Below are positions 8,196 to 15,411 of a stretch of DNA of 36,550 bases, piece by piece. Source of the DNA: Bacteroidales bacterium (GTDB lineage Bacteria > Bacteroidota > Bacteroidia > Bacteroidales > UBA10428); contig JAFGQZ010000037.1 of the NCBI GenBank assembly GCA_016935435.1, forward strand, positions 1-36,550. Direction: 5' to 3'. The translations under genes were made by a program, and so were the position numbers. Position 1 is the stretch's first letter, and every line of letters begins with the position of its first letter. The notes under the pieces were generated by a model. It did no database searches. It had not been told where the DNA came from and worked only from the letters and a program-made list of their open reading frames with translations.

Positions 8196-11100
8196 ATGAA
8201 AAGTACAGAAATAAAGCAAAACAGACCATTATTGATTGGCGAAACATTATTGAACAAAAGCCAATTGGAAGTAAGCGGGCAGATTATTGAACTGGGTGGG
8301 GAAAACTATTACAAAATTGCCAACTACGACAAAATGCAGCCCTTTTTTATAAGCATAGTAAGCGATTCCGACCACTGGATGTTTTTGTCGAGCAACGGGG
8401 GGCTGACCTGCGGCAGAAAAAACCCCGAAAATGCTTTGTTTCCGTATTATACCGACGATAAAATTCACGACTCGGTAGAAACCACAGGGCCAAAAACCAT
8501 AATTATTGTTACTACCAACGAAAAATCGTATCTGTGGGAACCTTTCTCAGAAAAGTATGCGGGTAGCTATCGAACTGAGCGTAACCTGTATAAAAGTATC
8601 TATGGCAATAAAATTGTTTTCGAAGAAATTAACCATTCACTAAAGGTACGTTACACATACTCGTGGAAAAACAGCAACTTGTTTGGTTTCGTAAAAGAAT
8701 CGGAAATATCGGCAACCGAAACCTTAAAAAATACCAGCATTGAATTGCTCGATGGCTTACGGAACCTGCTGCCATACGGCGTTAACCGCAACCTTCAGGC
8801 AACCATGAGCACCCTGGTTGACGGGTATAAAAAATGCGAATTGGCAGATGACGTTAACCTGGGCATTTATACACTAAGCTCAATTCTTACCGACAGGGCT
8901 GAGCCAAGCGAATCGCTGAAAGCCTCTGTAGTTTGGACAAAAGGACTAAAAAATTGCAAGGTTCTGCTTTCAAACAATCAAATTGCAAATTTTGAAGCAG
9001 GCATTCCTGTGCAGTCAGAAAAAGTGATAAAAGGGAAACGTGGTGCATTCTTTGTTAATTCATCTTTCGAGCTTACCGATAATGCCCCCGTAAAATGGAT
9101 TGTTGTTTCCGATGTAAGCCAGGGCCCGTCAGATGTTCCGTTATTAATTAAAAAGCTGAAAAGCGACAAAATTATGGACGAAGTTGATGCTGACATTGCC
9201 CTGGGCACCGAAAACCTTAAAGCCCTTGTTGCCTCAGCCGACGGGTTTCAGCATACAGGGGATATCCTCAGCTCAACACGCCATTTTTCAAATGTTTTGT
9301 TCAATATTATGCGAGGCGGGATTTTCTCTGATGGCTACCTGATTTTTAAAGACGATTTTATTCTGTTTATTGATAAATGGAACAAACAGGTTTGCGAAAA
9401 GCATAAAGCATTCCTGCACTCGCTCGGCGAAAAAGAATATTACCCCGAACTGCTTTTCAAGGCTGCAAGCCTCAACGACCCCGACCTCGAAAGACTGGTT
9501 CGTGAATACCTTCCCCTTACATTTAGCCGCAGGCATGGCGATCCAAGCCGTCCATGGAACCTGTTCTCCATTGATATTAAAAAAGACGACGGAAGCAAAA
9601 AACTATACTACCAGGGCAATTGGCGCGATATTTTTCAGAATTGGGAGGCCCTCTCTATGACTTACCCTGAATTTATCGAAAGTTTTATTGCCAAATTTGT
9701 TAATGCATCGACAGCCGACGGGTACAATCCCTATCGTATAACCAAAGACGGAATCGACTGGGAAATACTCGACCCTGAAGATCCATGGTCGAATATTGGC
9801 TACTGGGGCGATCACCAGGTTATTTACCTTCTGAAGCTTTTTGAACTGTCGCACAAGTACCACCCGGGAAGGCTCGAGGAATTTCTGACTAAAGAAATTT
9901 TTGTTTATGCCAATGTGCCTTACCGAATTAAAGATTATAACGACTTAATTAAAAAACCACAGGACAGCATTGAATATGCCCCGGAAGTTGAAGATTTGGT
10001 TTCCAGGCTGGTTGCCACGATAGGTTCTGACGGTAAACTTATTGCCTCTAAAGGCGATGGCCCTTATAAAGCCAACCTTACCGAAAAAATACTGGTGTCG
10101 GTTCTGGCCAAGTTCAGCAACTTTGTTCCCGGCGGTGGAATTTGGATGAACACCCAGCGCCCCGAATGGAACGATGCCAACAATGCACTTGTGGGCTATG
10201 GCCTGTCGATGGTTACCCTTTACTATTTGAGGCGCATGCAATCGTTCCTGCTCGATTTGTTCAACGCCTCACAGGTTAAAACTATTAAGCTCTCGGGCGA
10301 AGTTGCCGAAATGCTAAACCTCATTAACAATTCTTTCGAACGTTTTAAACCTTTGTTGAAGGGAGAAATTACCGACCAGCAACGCAAGCATATTCTTGAC
10401 GATTTGGGCTCCATAGGGGCAAAATACCGCAAAAAAATATACACCGAAGGGTTTACCGGTTGGAAAGCCGATATCTCTGTCGATACCCTGAAATCGTTTA
10501 TTAAACTTAGCCTTGAGTACCTCGACCATTCAATAGAAGCAAACCTCCGCCCCGACGGCCTTTACAACGCATATAACCTGGTACGTTTCGAAGACGGGGC
10601 ATGCCATGTTGAAAATTTATACGAAATGCTCGAAGGACAAGTAGCTATTCTAAGTTCGGGCTACCTCAACGGCGAAAAAGCCCTTAATCTGCTCGACTCT
10701 CTGCGTAAAAGCAGCATGTACAGGGCAGACCAAAACAGCTATATGCTATATCCCGACAGGGAACTGAAGGGCTTTTTGGAGAAAAACCTTGTAGCCGCAG
10801 AAAAAATCAAAGGCATCGATTTTCTTTCGAAAGAACTGGAAAGCGGCAACCGCCGGTTTGTTGAAAAAGACATCAACGGGAACATACACTTTAACGGACG
10901 ATTCCGCAATGCCGAAGAAATGCGTGCCGACCTTTCGAAGGTTTCGGGGCTTAGCGCAATGGAAACCGACAAAATTTGCAGTTTGTTTATCGAAACCTTT
11001 AACCACAGACAGTTCACCGGACGCTCGGGCACATTCTTTAAGTACGAAGGGCTGGGGTGCATTTACTGGCACATGGTTTCGAAATTGTTGGTTGCTGTGC

Positions 11101-11666
11101 AGGAAATATATTTTAATGCCATTGCCGATGGTTGCAACAAAAAAACCCTTGCTGCATTGCACGGGCATTATTATGCAGTGCGTGCCGGACTAGGCATTAC
11201 AAAATCGCCGGTTGAATATGGCGCCTTCCCTACCGATCCGTATTCCCATACACCAGGTTTTGCAGGAGTTCAGCAACCAGGTATGACCGGGCAGGTTAAA
11301 GAAGATATTATAACCCGCTATGGCGAGCTCGGGGTTTTTATTGAAAAGGGGGAAATTCATTTCAGCCCTGTATTGCTTAAAGCTGAAGAGTTTGTATCGG
11401 AAAAATGCATGTTTGAACCGCTTGGCAAAAATGGCAATATTTCGGTTGCCTGCGAAAAAGGGTCGTTGGCATTTACCCTTTGCGAAATACCGGTTATTTA
11501 CCGCAAATCGGCAAAAACGCAACTCGATATTGAATTTACCGATGGCACACAACTGAATTTCAGTAAGATATATATAAATATCGACCTGAGCAGGGAAATA
11601 TTTGAGCGCCGGAGCAACATCTCAAAAATAATTGTTCATTTCGATGAAAACAGCTTAACTGCTTAA
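8196..11666 (+). CDS. GH94-like beta-1,3-oligoglucan phosphorylase, probably GH149
   Basis: A 1156-aa protein without signal peptide, so cytoplasmic. It has a large N-terminal beta-rich region and a helical barrel with RPEWNDANNALVG at residues about 657-669; Asp660 sits where GH94 phosphorylases have the catalytic acid (WND motif). A C-terminal part contains HGHYYAVRAG and GVQQPGMTGQVKE. It is much longer than cellobiose phosphorylases (about 800 aa) and fits the size of GH149 (also GH161) beta-1,3-oligoglucan phosphorylases, which release glucose-1-phosphate from laminarioligosaccharides using phosphate. The operon with GH158-like and GH3 enzymes supports that substrate. The GH149 assignment rests on recalled family features, not a search; GH161 or a new GH94-clan family remain possible. 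It is the last gene of the operon and is followed by a strong terminator. Confidence 0.78.
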   Translation: MKSTEIKQNRPLLIGETLLNKSQLEVSGQIIELGGENYYKIANYDKMQPFFISIVSDSDHWMFLSSNGGLTCGRKNPENALFPYYTDDKIHDSVETTGPKTIIIVTTNEKSYLWEPFSEKYAGSYRTERNLYKSIYGNKIVFEEINHSLKVRYTYSWKNSNLFGFVKESEISATETLKNTSIELLDGLRNLLPYGVNRNLQATMSTLVDGYKKCELADDVNLGIYTLSSILTDRAEPSESLKASVVWTKGLKNCKVLLSNNQIANFEAGIPVQSEKVIKGKRGAFFVNSSFELTDNAPVKWIVVSDVSQGPSDVPLLIKKLKSDKIMDEVDADIALGTENLKALVASADGFQHTGDILSSTRHFSNVLFNIMRGGIFSDGYLIFKDDFILFIDKWNKQVCEKHKAFLHSLGEKEYYPELLFKAASLNDPDLERLVREYLPLTFSRRHGDPSRPWNLFSIDIKKDDGSKKLYYQGNWRDIFQNWEALSMTYPEFIESFIAKFVNASTADGYNPYRITKDGIDWEILDPEDPWSNIGYWGDHQVIYLLKLFELSHKYHPGRLEEFLTKEIFVYANVPYRIKDYNDLIKKPQDSIEYAPEVEDLVSRLVATIGSDGKLIASKGDGPYKANLTEKILVSVLAKFSNFVPGGGIWMNTQRPEWNDANNALVGYGLSMVTLYYLRRMQSFLLDLFNASQVKTIKLSGEVAEMLNLINNSFERFKPLLKGEITDQQRKHILDDLGSIGAKYRKKIYTEGFTGWKADISVDTLKSFIKLSLEYLDHSIEANLRPDGLYNAYNLVRFEDGACHVENLYEMLEGQVAILSSGYLNGEKALNLLDSLRKSSMYRADQNSYMLYPDRELKGFLEKNLVAAEKIKGIDFLSKELESGNRRFVEKDINGNIHFNGRFRNAEEMRADLSKVSGLSAMETDKICSLFIETFNHRQFTGRSGTFFKYEGLGCIYWHMVSKLLVAVQEIYFNAIADGCNKKTLAALHGHYYAVRAGLGITKSPVEYGAFPTDPYSHTPGFAGVQQPGMTGQVKEDIITRYGELGVFIEKGEIHFSPVLLKAEEFVSEKCMFEPLGKNGNISVACEKGSLAFTLCEIPVIYRKSAKTQLDIEFTDGTQLNFSKIYINIDLSREIFERRSNISKIIVHFDENSLTA

Positions 11667-11746
11667 CCTGCTATAATTATAGTTTATAATTTAACAGATG
11701 TCTTTTAACAGTGGGCGGGCTAATAAATAATATGCCTGCACATAAG

Positions 11747-11790
11747 CAAAAACGGGACAATATTGCATTTGTCCCGTTTTGTTTTTTTTG
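11747..11790. terminator. Bidirectional terminator of the glucan operon
   Basis: AAAACGGGACAA (11749-11760) pairs perfectly with TTGTCCCGTTTT (11769-11780) and is followed by GTTTTTTTT on the + strand. On the minus strand a TTTTTG run follows. It lies between the convergent phosphorylase and LytTR genes and can serve both. Confidence 0.88.
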
Positions 11791-11849
11791 AGCAATACAG
11801 TTATTTTCGGTTGATATATAACAACTTAAGGCAAAACCATGTTTTCATG

Positions 11850-12704
11850 CTAAGCCTGATCCAAGGAAAACGACTCGATAATGGATGAAACATAGGTTTT
11901 TGAAACAGGCAACACCAATTGCGGGTCGGAATTTAATTCGAGAAACAGCCCATCTTTTTCTCTTTTTAGTATTTTAACTTTGCTAAAATTTACAAGATAT
12001 GAACGGTGGCAACGCACAAAACCCATTATTAATAACTTTGTTTCGAGATTTTTAAGGGTGTTTCGAATAATGTATTTCGATATTTTATTGTTCGAAACAT
12101 AATGTATCAGAACATAGTTGTCCGACGATTCGAGGTATAGAATATCGTCGAGTATAACCGAAATTTTTAACTTGCCGTTTTCGTCATGAAAAGGCACCAT
12201 TTTATCGGATTGGATTTTTAGCACTCCTCCCTGTGCAATTTTTTCGAGTTGCCGGGTTTTTTCTAAATATGCAAAATAAAGCCATAATACAGTATAAGGA
12301 AGTAAAAGCACAAGAGTTGTGTTCTTAAGTGTAACTTCGGCAATTTGGTAAAACACACGCTGATCGTCGAGCAGGTATTTTGCAAATAGAGAATAAACTG
12401 CCGCCATGCTCAGAATTTCAAAAAATATCCAAACCGAATACTGCAAATAATTAATATTTCTCTTTTTCGAAACCTGGTACATCAATATACGGCTAAAAAC
12501 TATAAAAAACATTCCTGTTAAAATTACCAGGCTTGAATAGAAAAAAACTTCAAACTTGTTCTGCGGCTGGTACCATTTCTCAACACCGAAAGGCGAATAG
12601 AAATTAATAAAGGCGAGGGCAAAAAAGCCTGTAAATATAGTTGTTCGGGTAATGGCTTCTTTCTGAAATAGATATTTTGGAACAAGTTTTTCCCCGATTT
12701 GCAT
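11850..12704 (-). CDS. Membrane-bound LytTR family transcriptional regulator
   Basis: A 284-aa protein with about four predicted membrane segments in residues 20-165, a short charged linker (YLEKTRQLEKIAQ) and a C-terminal LytTR DNA-binding domain (about 180-280) with the hallmarks ILYLESSDNYV and RCHRSYLVN. There is no receiver domain, so it probably senses a signal through its membrane part and binds DNA directly, as seen in other LytTR proteins fused to membrane domains. It is convergent with the glucan operon, and the hybrid kinase gene lies upstream on the same strand with a 152-bp gap that contains its own promoter-like box. A role in controlling the glucan genes is possible from position but not shown. 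Confidence 0.85.
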   Translation of the reverse strand: MQIGEKLVPKYLFQKEAITRTTIFTGFFALAFINFYSPFGVEKWYQPQNKFEVFFYSSLVILTGMFFIVFSRILMYQVSKKRNINYLQYSVWIFFEILSMAAVYSLFAKYLLDDQRVFYQIAEVTLKNTTLVLLLPYTVLWLYFAYLEKTRQLEKIAQGGVLKIQSDKMVPFHDENGKLKISVILDDILYLESSDNYVLIHYVSNNKISKYIIRNTLKNLETKLLIMGFVRCHRSYLVNFSKVKILKREKDGLFLELNSDPQLVLPVSKTYVSSIIESFSLDQA

Positions 12705-12732
12705 GTAGTGGTTTTTATGTGGGTTATTTCTG

Positions 12733-12740
12733 CAAATGTA
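12733..12740 (-). promoter_or_regulatory. Candidate -7 box of the LytTR gene
   Basis: The minus strand reads TACATTTG, a full match to TAnnTTTG, 28 bp before the ATG at 12704. No clear TTG is seen at -33. It suggests the LytTR gene can be transcribed independently of the kinase gene. Confidence 0.4.
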
Positions 12741-12856
12741 ACCAATTAAGTTTAATAACAGTTACATACCCTGAAAGTTCGAAAAGCTAAGGCTGTACAT
12801 GCCCCCCTAATGCTATGTACCATTATTATTTTGTATTTTTTTGTCGAGCATTGTTA

Positions 12857-14425
12857 TTACCCGAAAGCAATGAATTTATTAAGTAACTCAAACAATTCAT
12901 CACGTTTAATGGGCTTTGAAATAAAAGCGTCGCACCCGCTTTTAAGCGCCATTTCTTTATCAGCCGTAGTAGTATAAGCGGTTTGGGCAATTATAGGTAA
13001 ACCGGGGTTTCTCTGTTTGATCAGCTTAGCAGCTTCATGGCCATTCATTTCAGGCATTTTTATGTCCATTAGCACCAGGTCAATGTTTTTGTTTTCTATA
13101 CAAATATCTACAGCTTCTTTTCCGTTTTTTGCATGAACCAGCTTATATTTTTTAGCCGGCATATGTTTGAATAAAATTTCAATATATTGAAAATTTACTT
13201 CTTCGTCTTCAGCTATTAATATTGTGTAATTATCTTTAGAAGAATCGCCTGTTGACTTGTGATAAGCTGCTGCTAAGGCATTGTTGTCTAATTGGGCAGG
13301 TTTGTATGGAAGTGTTACATAAAAAACCGATCCTTTTCCTTTCTCTGATTTTAAAGTAATATCGCCACCCATAAGTATAGTGTTCTCTCTCGAAATCGAC
13401 AAACCAAGGCCCAGGCCCCCATATTTATGCGAAATATCTTTTTCTTCCTGAGAAAACCTCTTAAAAACCATTTCGTGGTTTTCCGGTGCAATGCCAATCC
13501 CTGTGTCTTTTACATATATTACAAGGTTTTTCCCGGCAAGGTAACAACCTAACTCAATAAATCCGTTCGATGTAAACCTGAAGGCATTTTCAAGAAGGCT
13601 GCCGACTATTCTGGAAAGCTTTGTTTTGTCTAATACAACCAGACTTTCATTATTTTTAAGTTCACTTTTTACTAAAAATTCAATTTTGCTGTTCTTGTAT
13701 TTATGAGTGGCAGCAGAATAAAGTTCCATTATAAAATCGTTCAAATTGAAAGAGGTTTCGAACAATTTCTCTTGTTTTGTTTCCAGGTTTGAAATCTCTA
13801 AAATATCATCAATAATCCGAAGCAGCTGATGACTACAGTTTTGAACAACTTTTGTATAATAATCTCTTCTTTCGTTGCAGATTCCGGGGCTGTTTAACAT
13901 CTCTGAAAAACCAATAATACCGTTCATTGGTGTTCTTATTTCGTGCGACAGGTTATGAAGGAACTCAGTTTTTAGCCTGTCGCTTTCCTCTGCTTTGTCT
14001 TTTGCCGTTAACAATTCCTGGTTCTTCTTAATGAGTTCCGAGTTTTTCTCTTCAATTAATTGTCTAATCGCCTTCTTTTGCTTCAGTTCTGTTGGAAGCC
14101 ATTTGTTCAATACAATTAAGAGGATAAGCACCCCGGTTATTAATGTAATTAACTTTGGCATAAAAACATACTGGGGCTTAGCCAGCACATTAAAAATTTC
14201 GATAGGAAAAAACCCGGCCAGCGAGCTGTGCCATAAACCAAAAAAAACACCTTCGAATATAGTCCTAAAGGCATCAATTGTTAAAATAATCAATAAGAGG
14301 TTAAGTAACTTGTCGTGCTTTTGGTTTTGTTTAATTTTTTTTAGATAAAAAATAAAAATGTAAAGCCAAACAGCAACTATTAGCAAATATGTAGCAGGTG
14401 TTATGTACCTAAAAACCTCATTCAT
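12857..14425 (-). CDS. Hybrid sensor histidine kinase / response regulator
   Basis: A 522-aa inner-membrane protein. Residues about 1-110 contain three to four membrane segments, followed by a coiled-coil stretch (about 112-148, rich in Lys/Glu). The HisKA domain has the phospho-acceptor in NLSHEIRTPMNG (His161). The HATPase domain shows the N-box around LLENAF, the G1 box KDTGIGI and the G2 box YGGLGLGLSI. A C-terminal receiver carries the acidic pair in AEDEEVN, the phospho-acceptor Asp454 in LMDIKMPEMNG and the conserved Lys in ISKPIK. There is no output domain, so signal must pass to another protein by a phosphorelay or the receiver may tune the kinase. No periplasmic sensor domain is present; the signal is unknown. 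The adjacent LytTR protein lacks a receiver and so is not an obvious phosphorylation partner. Confidence 0.92.
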   Translation of the reverse strand: MNEVFRYITPATYLLIVAVWLYIFIFYLKKIKQNQKHDKLLNLLLIILTIDAFRTIFEGVFFGLWHSSLAGFFPIEIFNVLAKPQYVFMPKLITLITGVLILLIVLNKWLPTELKQKKAIRQLIEEKNSELIKKNQELLTAKDKAEESDRLKTEFLHNLSHEIRTPMNGIIGFSEMLNSPGICNERRDYYTKVVQNCSHQLLRIIDDILEISNLETKQEKLFETSFNLNDFIMELYSAATHKYKNSKIEFLVKSELKNNESLVVLDKTKLSRIVGSLLENAFRFTSNGFIELGCYLAGKNLVIYVKDTGIGIAPENHEMVFKRFSQEEKDISHKYGGLGLGLSISRENTILMGGDITLKSEKGKGSVFYVTLPYKPAQLDNNALAAAYHKSTGDSSKDNYTILIAEDEEVNFQYIEILFKHMPAKKYKLVHAKNGKEAVDICIENKNIDLVLMDIKMPEMNGHEAAKLIKQRNPGLPIIAQTAYTTTADKEMALKSGCDAFISKPIKRDELFELLNKFIAFG

Positions 14426-14645
14426 TTTTTTTCGGCTTGTTATTATTTAGTTTACTTAACCGTGCAACTTTTCAGAAACTGCTTTAAAATACAAATATTT
14501 TAAATGTACAATAAATATTCGTTATTGGCTTTTGTGAATTCGTTTTAATAATATATAGCGGGGGGGCCATTTCGCCCCTGATATAAAAACCCGACCCCGT
14601 ATTTCAGGAAAATACCCCGGCACAAATACTATAAACAACAAAAAA

Positions 14646-14677
14646 TTGACATGTACCGTGTTTCAATTGTTATTTTG
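14646..14677 (+). promoter_or_regulatory. Candidate promoter of the LUD-domain gene
   Basis: TTGACA starts at 14646 and TTATTTTG lies at 14670-14677, 21 bp after the TTG; the second box differs from TAnnTTTG by one base. Transcription would start near 14684, about 16 nt before the ATG at 14700. This argues against using the TTG at 14646 as a start codon. Confidence 0.45.
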
Positions 14678-14699
14678 CACAAAAACCAATTTGCATGTT

Positions 14700-15218
14700 A
14701 TGGCTGTAAAACCATTTATTAAAGCATTGACGTTCCTCAAAGAGAAATACAAAAATTTCGAAATGAAAACCATTGTAGTTAAAACCGAAGACAACCTGCG
14801 CAAGTTCATATACGACACCATACCCGACAACAGTATTGTGGGCATAGGAAATTGCCTGGCACAAAGCAGGCTCAAAATTCGCGATATCCTGCTTGAGAAG
14901 GGTATAAAAGTTTATAATTCGTGGAGCGGGCCGGGGTTCAACCGGAGCCTTGACACTTTCGACGAACTGCCCCGCCCCGATTACTTCCTAACATCGGCAG
15001 AAATTACTGAAGCAGAGGGGAGTTACTTAAATGTCGAATTCCCGGAAAATGCACCGGAAACCGATTTACCAGAGCACATCATTGCATTTTCCATGCCTTC
15101 GCCCAAAAGCGGGGGCCAACCTATAATAATAGATAAGCCGGAAACTATTGCCTCGGACATACACACCGGAAATGCAGGTTTTACATTGGTAGTAGTTCCA
15201 TTTATGAAAGCAAGCTGA
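14700..15218 (+). CDS. Stand-alone LUD domain protein (LutC-like)
   Basis: A 172-aa cytoplasmic protein resembling the LUD (DUF162) fold of LutC/LutB-type lactate-utilisation proteins. Visible are PDNSIVGIGNCLAQS near residue 45, a GFNRSLDTFDELPRPDYFLTSA-type core split around 'RPDYFLTSAEITEAEG', and a C-terminal NAGFTLVVVPFM strand. The start at 14700 is preferred because an in-frame TTG at 14646 overlaps the promoter; ATG at 14763 (MKTIVVKTE) is an alternative. No lutA or lutB partner is adjacent, so a role in lactate oxidation cannot be assumed. The gene is monocistronic, between its own promoter and a terminator. Similar LUD-like proteins occur alone in many Bacteroidota with unknown function. 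Confidence 0.65.
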   Translation: MAVKPFIKALTFLKEKYKNFEMKTIVVKTEDNLRKFIYDTIPDNSIVGIGNCLAQSRLKIRDILLEKGIKVYNSWSGPGFNRSLDTFDELPRPDYFLTSAEITEAEGSYLNVEFPENAPETDLPEHIIAFSMPSPKSGGQPIIIDKPETIASDIHTGNAGFTLVVVPFMKAS

Positions 15219-15249
15219 TTATTTTTTTGTCTTAACTTGTATTATGTTA

Positions 15250-15290
15250 AAACCCCAATAGTCTAATGGCTTTGGGGTTTTTTTATTTTA
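15250..15290 (+). terminator. Intrinsic terminator after the LUD gene
   Basis: AAACCCCAA (15250-15258) pairs with TTGGGGTTT (15272-15280) around a 13-nt loop and is followed by TTTTATTTTAT. It separates the LUD gene from the triple laminarinase gene. Confidence 0.82.
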
Positions 15291-15315
15291 TAGGCACGGC
15301 GATACAAACCTGACA

Positions 15316-15347
15316 TTTGCAGGAATGAGCCAAATACTGTAGGTTTT
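15316..15347 (+). promoter_or_regulatory. Candidate promoter of the triple-GH16 gene
   Basis: TTTG (15316-15319), a 20-bp spacer and TAGGTTTT (15340-15347, one mismatch to TAnnTTTG) lie about 65 bp before the ATG at 15412. It would make the gene independent of the main glucan operon. Confidence 0.35.
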
Positions 15348-15411
15348 ATAAATTCTTTGGCCGAAATGGGTATCTTTAAGGCTTCAATGAAATAAACTTC
15401 AGAAAAATAAA

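Noticed and set aside
10746..11168. 140-codon minus-strand open frame inside the phosphorylase gene
   Set aside because: Overlaps conserved coding sequence and shows no family features.
14560..14578. G7 run with a small GGGGC/GCCCC hairpin upstream of the LUD gene
   Set aside because: Only five base pairs without a T-run and too short a tract to argue for phase variation.
14646..14699. TTG start for the LUD gene
   Set aside because: The TTG is the first part of a TTGACA promoter element with a fitting -7 box downstream; the ATG at 14700 is better placed.
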